Source of the DNA: Desulfobacterales bacterium
Lineage (GTDB): Bacteria; Desulfobacterota; Desulfobacteria; Desulfobacterales; Desulfobacteraceae
Length of the DNA: 38,775 nucleotides
Direction: 5' to 3'
Assembly: GCA_022361395.1 (NCBI GenBank)
Contig: JAKSAX010000321.1
Location: 1 to 38,775, forward strand
Shown: positions 32,524-38,775 of the stretch, in pieces
Layout: the number at the start of each line of letters is the position of its first letter
Position numbering within the stretch: position 1 is the stretch's first letter
Notes under the pieces: model-generated
The model's database searches: none
Told to the model about the DNA's origin: nothing
The model's input: the letters and a program-made list of their open reading frames with translations, nothing else
Position numbers and translations under genes: made by a program

Positions 32524-33180
32524 ATGGGTAATGAATTTGATAGACGCGGGTTCAAAGGCTGTCTTGAGAAGGGTGCAGCCGGGATCGGCCACCCCCTGAC
32601 TCCGGAACAGGCTGAACTCATGACCGGTCATGCCTTGGAACTTGCGGCATGGAATAAGAAGATCAACCTCACTGCCATTAGAGATCCCCTGGAAATGGCT
32701 GAAAAACATTTTGTTGATGCAGTTGCCGTTGACCGGTTTTTGAACGGGGTATCCCGGGTTATGGATATGGGAACCGGCGGTGGATTTCCGGCCATCCCCC
32801 TGAAAATCCTGAATCCCGGTATCAGCTTTACCATGGTGGATTCGGTGCGAAAAAAGGTGAGTTTTCTCAACCATGTTGTCCGGAGCCTGGGACTTGAGGA
32901 TATCATGGCCCTGCACGGCAGGGTGGAGGACCTTGCAAAAGATCCCGGGCATTCACAGGGGTATGATGCCGTTATTTCAAGAGGGTTTGCCAACCTTGAA
33001 AAATTTACGGATTTTGCCCTGCCCATGCTTAAACCCGGCGGGATAATCTATGCCCTCAAGGGCAGTCTTGATGAAATCACACCGGAACTGAAAGAAAGGT
33101 TCCGGGTAAACCATGAGCACTATTGCCTGCCCTTTGAAAAATCCGACCGCTACCTGGTCACACTGAAACTCATTGAATAA
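32524..33180 (+). CDS. rsmG: 16S rRNA (guanine527-N7)-methyltransferase RsmG
   Basis: 218 residues, normal for the family. The SAM-binding motif is MDMGTGGGFPAIPL near 80, preceded by LAAWNKKINLTAIRDP near 42 and followed by VDSVRKKVSFL and SRGFANLEKF. It methylates G527 of 16S rRNA, a site linked to streptomycin response. The ATG at 32524 has GGGAG about 10 nt upstream; a longer frame reaches into the transporter gene and is rejected. It lies 20 nt after the transporter, so it may be read from the same transcript. A strong bidirectional terminator follows. Confidence 0.93.
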   Translation: MGNEFDRRGFKGCLEKGAAGIGHPLTPEQAELMTGHALELAAWNKKINLTAIRDPLEMAEKHFVDAVAVDRFLNGVSRVMDMGTGGGFPAIPLKILNPGISFTMVDSVRKKVSFLNHVVRSLGLEDIMALHGRVEDLAKDPGHSQGYDAVISRGFANLEKFTDFALPMLKPGGIIYALKGSLDEITPELKERFRVNHEHYCLPFEKSDRYLVTLKLIE

Positions 33181-33212
33181 TCAGATACCGATTAAAACAG
33201 GTGACGGCTAAA

Positions 33213-33254
33213 AAACCGGCGGGGCAGGAACGGGCTGTCCTTGCCCCGCCGGTT
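33213..33254. terminator. Strong bidirectional terminator between rsmG and the Nif11-like gene
   Basis: AAACCGGCGGGGCA (33213-33226) pairs with TGCCCCGCCGGTTT (33241-33254), extended by GGA/TCC. The loop is about 8 nt. On the minus strand the stem is followed by TTTTTTAG; on the plus strand the T tract is weak (AATAG). Confidence 0.88.
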
Positions 33255-33267
33255 TAATAGGTTACTT

Positions 33268-33459
33268 TCAGGCCTGTTTTTCCAGCTGTGCTATACATTC
33301 CGCCATTGCCTCTACAAGCGCCTTCCGGTCAAATGTCAGTTTCTCTTCATTTAAAAGCAAAGTTAAATCTTCAGATGTACCCGAATTCCGGGCCCTGTCC
33401 CTGAAACTGCGGTCTTCTCTCATTTTGGCAATAAACCTGCGTGCATCACTCAACGGCAT
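33268..33459 (-). CDS. Small Nif11-like domain protein
   Basis: 63 residues: an alpha-helical Nif11-type domain. The pattern is A-x-x-FI near residue 6, then MREDRSFRDRAR, a charged loop with SEDLTLLLNEE near 30-40, and a C-terminal helix AMAECIAQLEKQ. Nif11-like domains occur alone near nitrogen-fixation genes or as leader peptides of ribosomally made peptide products (RiPPs). Here there is no Gly-Gly-type core-peptide end and no modifying enzyme nearby. A stand-alone role is therefore more likely. The ATG (33457-33459) has GGGAGG about 8 nt upstream and is preferred over the longer frame. It ends at a strong terminator. Assignment by pattern is moderate. Confidence 0.6.
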   Translation of the reverse strand: MPLSDARRFIAKMREDRSFRDRARNSGTSEDLTLLLNEEKLTFDRKALVEAMAECIAQLEKQA

Positions 33460-33818
33460 GATTTTCCTCCCGATTATATGTGATTCCCCGGTTTGAAGGG
33501 GGGATATCATAAGGACGCGTCCATACGCCAAAAGGATACACTTTTTTTAACCCCGGTTAACGAACCGCAATCTTTATTAAAAGAGAATTTTATCTTGGCA
33601 CCGGAAAAACAAATCTGAGAGGCAGGCGGTGTCTTACAGGAATCTTTTGACTGTTTTGTCCATCTCGATTAAAATACAGATGCAACTCATCTTCCGGTTC
33701 ACCTGCAGCATTTTGATTTCATTCCCTGTCTAATCAAACCTCATCCCTGGATTTTTCCCGGTTCATCATGGGTTGTGACCTGTTCAACTCTTGGACGAAT
33801 TATAAATGGAGATAAGAT
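33460..33818. promoter_or_regulatory. Intergenic region with GGACGCGTCC palindrome
   Basis: No gene is seen in this 359-bp gap. It must hold the promoters of the minus-strand Nif11-like gene and the plus-strand CBS-like gene. GGACGCGTCC (33513-33522) is a perfect 10-bp palindrome, with a near-symmetric flank, and could be an operator of the Nif11-like gene. A TTGGACGAATT sequence at about 33791 resembles the TTTTGGACGATTT word in the interleaved repeats before the transporter. I find no riboswitch. Confidence 0.35.
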
Positions 33819-34787
33819 ATGAAAATGTTACCAGATCCGCTTCAGGCCATAGGCAACACCCCCCTGGTAAGGTTAAAGAGGATTCCGCCCCTAAACAGCA
33901 GTGTTTCGGTGAAACTTGAGTTTATGAATCCCGGGGGCAGCATCAAGGACCGCATGGCATATCACATGATTGACATGGCGGAAAAAAACGGGCTGCTGAA
34001 ACCCGGCGGGACAATAGTGGAAAATTCCTCGGGCAACACAGGGGCTGCGCTTGCCATGATTGCGGCCATCAAAGGGTATGATTGCGTCATCACAATGCCG
34101 GATAAGATGAGTGCTGAAAAACAGGATGCGATCAGGGCTTACGGGGCCAAGGTTGTTGTCACCCCCACCGAGGTGCCGTGGGATTCCCCCCGGAGTTATT
34201 ACAGTGTGGCCCGTAAAATCGCTGATGAGACGCCGGGTGCCTATTATCCGGATCAGTACAACAATCAATGGAATATTGACGCCCATTATCTTTCCACAGG
34301 CCCTGAAATCTGGGAACAGACCGGAGGTGAAGTTGATGTTTTGGTGGCGGGTATCGGAACCGGCGGCACCCTGAGCGGTGCCGGAAGATACTTAAAAGAG
34401 AAGAATCCGGATATCAGGCTCATTGCTGTTGATCCGGTGGGGTCTGTATTTTACGGGTTTTTTAAAACCGGAAAAGTCCCGGCCGCCCATACCTATAAGG
34501 TTGAAGGGATCGGAGAAGACTACCTGGTAAAGGCAATGGACTTTTCCATTATTGATGACATCATTCAGGTAACGGACAAGGATTCCTTTCTTATGACCAG
34601 GCGTCTTGCACGGGAGGAGGGGCTCCTGGCAGGCGGCTCAAGCGGATCTGCCGTATGGGCGGCCCTGCAGCTTGAAGCCGGGCCGGAAAACGGGAAAAAT
34701 ATGGTTGTAATCCTGCCGGACTCTGGCAACCGGTATTTAAGTAAAGTCATGAATGACGCGTGGATGGAAGAGAACGGTTTTTTATAA
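33819..34787 (+). CDS. PLP-dependent cystathionine beta-synthase-like / cysteine synthase enzyme
   Basis: 322 residues, the catalytic core only. PLP Lys43 lies in GGSIKDRMA, then SSGNTGAALAM near 68, GIGTGGTLSGAG near 180, and GGSSGSAVW near 269. Segments such as MPDKMSAEKQDAIRAYGA, PTEVPWDSPRSYYSVARKI, KVEGIGEDYL, and VVILPDSGNRYLSKVMNDAWM follow cystathionine beta-synthase more closely than cysteine synthase CysK. The regulatory CBS domains are absent. With the next gene (a gamma-lyase type) it fits reverse transsulfuration (homocysteine to cysteine), like mccA-mccB of Bacillus subtilis. The gene is 26 nt ahead of that gene. Cysteine synthase activity remains possible. Confidence 0.85.
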   Translation: MKMLPDPLQAIGNTPLVRLKRIPPLNSSVSVKLEFMNPGGSIKDRMAYHMIDMAEKNGLLKPGGTIVENSSGNTGAALAMIAAIKGYDCVITMPDKMSAEKQDAIRAYGAKVVVTPTEVPWDSPRSYYSVARKIADETPGAYYPDQYNNQWNIDAHYLSTGPEIWEQTGGEVDVLVAGIGTGGTLSGAGRYLKEKNPDIRLIAVDPVGSVFYGFFKTGKVPAAHTYKVEGIGEDYLVKAMDFSIIDDIIQVTDKDSFLMTRRLAREEGLLAGGSSGSAVWAALQLEAGPENGKNMVVILPDSGNRYLSKVMNDAWMEENGFL

Positions 34788-34813
34788 ATTATTCAATTTT
34801 CCGGAGGAGAGGA

Positions 34814-35968
34814 ATGAAACAGGAAACAAGGGCCGTTACCGTGGGGGAAGAGCCGGATTATACCAATTGCGGCGATGTGGTTATGCCTGTTCACCTGGCA
34901 TCCACCTATGCCCGGCAAAAGGTCGGGGTTCCCACAGGCGGTCATGAATATTCAAGAACGGATAACCCGACCCGGCAGGCGATGGAGAGGAAGATGGCCG
35001 CACTTGAGAATGCAGGGTATGCCCTGGCCTATGCGTCCGGGCTTGCTGCGGAAACCAGCTTGATTTTATCCTTGATCAAGACCGGTGACCATATTGTTGC
35101 ATTCAACGATCTTTACGGCGGAACCAGGCGGCTTTTTCTCGAGGTTTTCACCAGGAATTACGGTGTTGAATTCAGTTTTGTGGATGCCACGGACCCCGGG
35201 AATATGGATAAAGCCATAAGGCCAGACACCGCCATGATCTGGCTTGAAACCCCGACAAATCCCCTGCTTAAATTATGTGATATCAGGGCAATATCCAAAA
35301 TAGCCCGGGCAGAAGAGTGTCTGTTGGTGGTTGACAATACATTCATGAGTCCTTTTTTTCAAACCCCCCTTGATCTGGGCGCTGATATCTCTCTTCACAG
35401 CACCACCAAGTATATCAACGGGCATTGCGATTCCGTGGGCGGCTGCATCATGTTGTCGGACAGGGGGATTTATGAAAAGTTGAAGTTTGTGCAAAATGCG
35501 GCCGGCGCGGTTTTATCCCCCTTTGAGAGCTATCTTGTAATGAGGGGGGCAAAAACCCTTCCGCTGAGGATGAGGGCCCATGAGGCAAACGCCATGAAAC
35601 TGGCTGCCTATCTTGACCACCGCCCTGAAGTCAGGGTGGTTCATTATCCCGGCCTGGCAACACATCCCCAGCACAGTCTGGCCAGGAGGCAGATGAGCGG
35701 GTTCGGCGGAATGATATCCTTTGAACTTGATACGGATCTTGAACGTTCCATGGGCTTTGTGGAGCGGATGAAACTGTTTAAAATTGCTGAAAGCCTGGGC
35801 GGGGTTGAATCCCTGATAGAATTCCCGGCAGTTATGACCCACGCATCCATACCACCGGAAAAACGCAGGGAAATCGGCCTTTCAGACAGCCTTATCCGGA
35901 TATCTGTGGGGGTTGAAAGTCCCGATGACCTGATCGGCGATTTTGAGCAGGCCTTTGACAGGCTGTAG
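34814..35968 (+). CDS. Cystathionine gamma-lyase / gamma-synthase (Cys/Met metabolism PLP enzyme)
   Basis: 384 residues, normal for the family. EYSRTDNPTRQAMERKMAALE near 56, YASGLAAETSLIL near 77, LYGGTRRLF near 103, VVDNTFMSPFFQTPL near 170, and the PLP lysine Lys199 in LHSTTKYINGH. The C-terminal region (LGGVESLIEFPAVMTHASIPPEKR) is typical. The upstream partner is the beta-synthase-like gene, which favours gamma-lyase (cysteine formation) over gamma-synthase, but sequence alone does not decide. The ATG at 34814 has GGAGG about 8 nt upstream; the longer frame that runs into the previous gene is rejected. Confidence 0.88.
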   Translation: MKQETRAVTVGEEPDYTNCGDVVMPVHLASTYARQKVGVPTGGHEYSRTDNPTRQAMERKMAALENAGYALAYASGLAAETSLILSLIKTGDHIVAFNDLYGGTRRLFLEVFTRNYGVEFSFVDATDPGNMDKAIRPDTAMIWLETPTNPLLKLCDIRAISKIARAEECLLVVDNTFMSPFFQTPLDLGADISLHSTTKYINGHCDSVGGCIMLSDRGIYEKLKFVQNAAGAVLSPFESYLVMRGAKTLPLRMRAHEANAMKLAAYLDHRPEVRVVHYPGLATHPQHSLARRQMSGFGGMISFELDTDLERSMGFVERMKLFKIAESLGGVESLIEFPAVMTHASIPPEKRREIGLSDSLIRISVGVESPDDLIGDFEQAFDRL

Positions 35969-35972
35969 AAGG

Positions 35973-37502
35973 ATGAGGCGTCAATATCTGTATATTATTT
36001 TTATCCTGTCCACTGGTATCTGGGGCTGTATGGTCGACCCGCCCCCGCCTGATACAGGCGGAACCCTGGTTTATAAGCAGGCCCTGGCGTTTTTTGAAGC
36101 CCTGGATACCCACGTAAGCAGGGAGAAAAAGAAAAACGCTATCGGCAGCCGGGTGCAGGGATTTCCCTATCTCAGGACCAACAGGTTTTTAACCCGGGTC
36201 AAGCGCCACTTGGAGACTGCAGAACAAAAGGAAACCTGGGTGAGGCATTTGGCCGAATACAGTATTGCGGCCCGGAGATCTGAAATAGAAACCTTATCCA
36301 GGGCTGCAGTCGAGTCCATGGGGCGCTTATCCGGACCCGCCGGTGAAAATCCCAGGCAGGAACTGCTCGGCCGGCTGAGGCATTACGCCATGCATATGCT
36401 GACGGTTGACCGGAATGCCCCGGGATTTTACGACAGGCTGATCCCTGCCGTAAAATCCCCGGATGATTATTCCACCGCCATGAGGGTCCTGGGCCTCTAT
36501 CCCCTGGCCTATGGCCCGATACTATTCTTTACGAAAAAAGCCTACGCCCGGATGGAGGTCCAGCATGGAAAAGATCCCGGGCAACTGGCGGTGGCGGGCA
36601 GTCTCGTCCGGTTTGAACCGGCCCCGGCTCCGGCCCGTGACATCGCTTTTATCCGGGCCATATTTTTTGGGGCCGGTACTGACAGCCTGGGTGTATACCA
36701 GTTTAGCGATGAAGAGCTCAAACAGATCGCAATGTACTTTGCCCCGGTGTATATCCAGGATACCGCAGGCGGAAAAGACAGGCCAGGGGCGGTGATCTGG
36801 GACCGGGGCAGGGTGACGGTGAACCCGGATGCGCCTGCAGTCTACTATTATTTTTCCTACGCCCTGTCCGGCCGGAAGCCCATGCTTCAGATTAACTATG
36901 TAATATGGTATCCGGAAAGGCAGGGGCCGGATGTGCCCTGGTATGAAGAGGGCGATCTTGACGGGTTCAACTACAGAGTCACTCTCAGTGCAGAGGGGAG
37001 GCCGGTCATGGTTGATATCATCCACAACTGCGGGTGTTATCATTTTTTTGTGCCCGATAAAAGACTGGTCAGATCCCTGAAGCCGATGGCAACGGAGACC
37101 GGCAACCAGGTACCTGCATGGATGCCGGAAGAATTTCCAGGGCAGAGGATCGCCTTGCGTGTCAGTTCGGGATGGCATCAGATCGAAAACATCGGCACGG
37201 AAGAAGAGATACCCAGTGCAGTAATCTATGATTTAATTCCCTACCCGGTTCTTGAGTCATTGCCTGCAGGGCCGGATGCCCATGAGAGCATTTTTAATGA
37301 AGACGGGATTGTAAAAGGCTCGGAACGGCTTGAACCGTATTTTCTGTTTCCGGCGGGGATTCCGGAGGTCGGTGCCATGCGCCAGCGGACCCGTCAGCCC
37401 ACCCGGCTGATCGGCCGGGAGCATTTTGACAATCCCCTGATACTTGAAAATCATTTTGATTTTATCGATCTTGACACCGGTCGGACGAAGCCGCGGGAGT
37501 AA
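35973..37502 (+). CDS. Putative lipoprotein of unknown function
   Basis: 509 residues. The N-terminus looks like a lipoprotein signal (hydrophobic residues 6-17, Cys19 in IWGC), though the lipobox is imperfect. The body has a mostly helical first half (residues 50-230, heptad-like charged segments) and a beta-rich second half (VYYYFSYALSGRKP, VIWYPERQGP, DLDGFNYRVT). A notable short motif is HNCGCYHFF near 363, a possible metal or disulfide site. I do not recognise a family. The ATG is 4 nt after the stop of the gamma-lyase gene, directly behind AGAAGG, so translational coupling is likely; the role need not be metabolic. An alternative TTG start 30 nt earlier has no ribosome binding site. Confidence 0.75.
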   Translation: MRRQYLYIIFILSTGIWGCMVDPPPPDTGGTLVYKQALAFFEALDTHVSREKKKNAIGSRVQGFPYLRTNRFLTRVKRHLETAEQKETWVRHLAEYSIAARRSEIETLSRAAVESMGRLSGPAGENPRQELLGRLRHYAMHMLTVDRNAPGFYDRLIPAVKSPDDYSTAMRVLGLYPLAYGPILFFTKKAYARMEVQHGKDPGQLAVAGSLVRFEPAPAPARDIAFIRAIFFGAGTDSLGVYQFSDEELKQIAMYFAPVYIQDTAGGKDRPGAVIWDRGRVTVNPDAPAVYYYFSYALSGRKPMLQINYVIWYPERQGPDVPWYEEGDLDGFNYRVTLSAEGRPVMVDIIHNCGCYHFFVPDKRLVRSLKPMATETGNQVPAWMPEEFPGQRIALRVSSGWHQIENIGTEEEIPSAVIYDLIPYPVLESLPAGPDAHESIFNEDGIVKGSERLEPYFLFPAGIPEVGAMRQRTRQPTRLIGREHFDNPLILENHFDFIDLDTGRTKPRE

Positions 37503-37509
37503 GCATCAG

Positions 37510-37538
37510 CAGGGGCTTCTGCCTGCCTCTTGTTTTTC
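37510..37538 (+). terminator. Moderate hairpin terminator after the lipoprotein gene
   Basis: GCAGG (37510-37514) pairs with CCTGC (37523-37527) and is followed by CTCTTGTTTTT. The stem is short. It lies 8 nt past the stop codon. Confidence 0.5.
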
Positions 37539-37558
37539 CTCTGAATCACGCATAATTC

Positions 37559-37587
37559 TTGACTTTTTCACACTTTGCCTTTACAAA
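37559..37587 (+). promoter_or_regulatory. Sigma-70-type promoter of ileS
   Basis: TTGACT (37559-37564), 17-bp spacer, then TACAAA (37582-37587). It is 50 bp ahead of the ileS ATG, leaving a leader of about 43 nt. Four of six and five of six consensus bases match. Confidence 0.55.
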
Positions 37588-37636
37588 CAAAAGTTTAATA
37601 TTGAATGTCAACTCAATCCGAAATACCGGAGGAATA

Positions 37637-38775
37637 ATGGATTATAAAAAAACACTGAACCTGCCTTCTACCAAGTTTGCCATGAAGGCCAACCTTCCCC
37701 AGCGCGAACCTGCCATGCTTAAAGAGTGGGACCAGAAAAAAATATATGAAAAGCTTCGGGAACAATCCAAAGACAAACCTGTTTTTATTCTCCATGACGG
37801 CCCTCCGTATGCCAATGGCCACCTGCACATGGGCCATGCCATTAACAAAATCCTTAAGGACATAATTGTCAGGTCCCGCCAGATGAGCGGGTTCAACGCT
37901 CCTTACGTACCGGGCTGGGACTGCCACGGTCTTCCCATTGAGCATAATGTGGACAAAAAGCTGGGCAAGAAAAAGAAAGATATGACCCCGGTTCAGGTCC
38001 GGAGGGAATGCAGGGATTATGCTGCCAGGTTTGTGGATATCCAGAGGGAGGAGTTCAAACGGTTTGGTGTGGCAGGGGAGTGGGATGAGCCCTACCTGAC
38101 CATGAACTACCCCTATGAGGCACGGATTGCCAAGGAATGCGGGGAGTTTGCCCTGTCAGGTGACATGTTTCTGGGTAAAAAACCCATCTATTGGTGCTGC
38201 AACTGCCAGACTGCCCTGGCCGAAGCCGAGATCGAATACCATGACCACACCTCTCCTTCCATCTATGTGAAGTTCCCAGTTAAGGATGATCTGTCGGCCC
38301 TGATCCCGGAAGCCGGGGATAACGCCGTTTCCATGGTGATCTGGACCACCACCCCCTGGACATTGCCTGCCAACCTCGGTATCTGCCTCCATCCGGAGTT
38401 TGCCTATGCAGCGGTTAAGACCAAGGATCACGGCGTGCTGGTCATGGCCAAGGAACTGGTGGAATCCGTGATGAAGGAATTCGGCATGGAAGAGTACTCC
38501 GTGATTGCGGATATTGCTGCCGCAGACCTTGAGAATAAAAAGTGCGCCCACCCGTTCTACGACAGGGACTCCCTTATCATCCTGGGGGACCATGTCACCC
38601 TTGACGCGGGAACAGGGTGCGTCCATACCGCTCCCGGCCATGGTGCGGATGACCATATTGTGGGTAAACGCTATGATCTGGAATGCTACTCGCCTGTTGA
38701 AGACAACGGGGTCTTTTCCAAAGATGTGGAGATGTTCGGCGGCCAGTTTATCTTCAAGGCCAACAAAGAGATCAA
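37637..38775 (+). CDS. ileS: Isoleucine-tRNA ligase (5' part, runs off the window)
   Basis: The first 379 residues of a class-I aminoacyl-tRNA synthetase that charges tRNA-Ile. The HIGH-type motif is [13 protein letters not shown] at 55-67. [13 protein letters not shown] near 95 and the editing-domain start [16 protein letters not shown] near 188 follow; [10 protein letters not shown] near 237 marks the Thr-rich editing site, and the motif [13 protein letters not shown] near 330 continues the CP1 domain. The KMSKS motif and zinc C-terminus lie beyond the window. ATG start with CCGGAGGA about 7 nt upstream. The gene is separated from the lipoprotein gene by a terminator and its own promoter. 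Confidence 0.95.
   Translation, partial: MDYKKTLNLPSTKFAMKANLPQREPAMLKEWDQKKIYEKLREQSKDKPVFILHDGPPYANGHLHMGHAINKILKDIIVRSRQMSGFNAPYVPGWDCHGLPIEHNVDKKLGKKKKDMTPVQVRRECRDYAARFVDIQREEFKRFGVAGEWDEPYLTMNYPYEARIAKECGEFALSGDMFLGKKPIYWCCNCQTALAEAEIEYHDHTSPSIYVKFPVKDDLSALIPEAGDNAVSMVIWTTTPWTLPANLGICLHPEFAYAAVKTKDHGVLVMAKELVESVMKEFGMEEYSVIADIAAADLENKKCAHPFYDRDSLIILGDHVTLDAGTGCVHTAPGHGADDHIVGKRYDLECYSPVEDNGVFSKDVEMFGGQFIFKANKEI

Overview
The window reads as a chromosomal stretch of a strictly anaerobic, probably sulfate-reducing Desulfobacterota bacterium (Desulfobacteraceae-like). This is an inference from four things: an in-frame TGA in a peroxiredoxin gene that must encode selenocysteine, several ferredoxin-domain proteins including a NIL-domain ferredoxin, an spd-type elongation factor G, and a cluster of PEP-CTERM surface proteins. 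Most of it is housekeeping DNA with dense gene packing. No complete insertion sequence, CRISPR array, rRNA or tRNA gene was seen.

Layout. 1-3.2 kb: the tail of an unknown gene, an orphan glycine-betaine-type binding protein, a YciO-type protein, an intergenic region dominated by a long imperfect inverted repeat, and the selenocysteine peroxiredoxin with a SECIS-like hairpin. 3.2-8.6 kb: a tandem universal stress protein facing a minus-strand set (phospholipase A, glycerate kinase, 6-phosphofructokinase), then a ferredoxin-nitroreductase. 9.0-14.0 kb: guaB and dnaE. 14.0-15.8 kb: a BON-domain lipoprotein, a small acidic membrane protein and a DjlA-like co-chaperone. 15.8-19.7 kb: a minus-strand four-gene set in which two tRNA-thiolation enzymes, MnmA and MtaB, are bracketed by two multi-cluster ferredoxin proteins. 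19.9-25.0 kb: an acyltransferase-hydrolase fusion, a RecA/KaiC-like ATPase and fusA. 25.3-29.8 kb: the main accessory region, with three PEP-CTERM proteins, a fourth paralogue that has lost the PEP motif, and a DUF4338 (DruA-like) gene overlapping that fourth gene by 4 nt. A 54-bp tandem repeat lies upstream of the DUF4338 gene. 30.0-38.8 kb: a TPR-SPOR protein, an interleaved A-B-A'-B' inverted-repeat leader ahead of a CNT-type nucleoside transporter, rsmG, a Nif11-like small protein, a cystathionine beta-synthase-like / gamma-lyase-like pair, an unknown lipoprotein, and the 5' part of ileS.

Functional themes. Sulfur and selenium chemistry recurs: the Sec peroxiredoxin, tRNA 2-thiolation and methylthiolation with neighbouring ferredoxins, and transsulfuration. 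The most promising candidates for something undescribed are (i) the NIL-ferredoxin / MnmA (C-x-x-C type) / MtaB / winged-helix-ferredoxin set as a dedicated electron or sulfur supply for tRNA thiolation, (ii) the coupling of a DUF4338 protein to a degenerate PEP-CTERM-like membrane protein beside 54-bp tandem repeats, and (iii) the interleaved inverted repeats before the nucleoside transporter. All functional links between neighbours are inference from gene order; no database search was possible.
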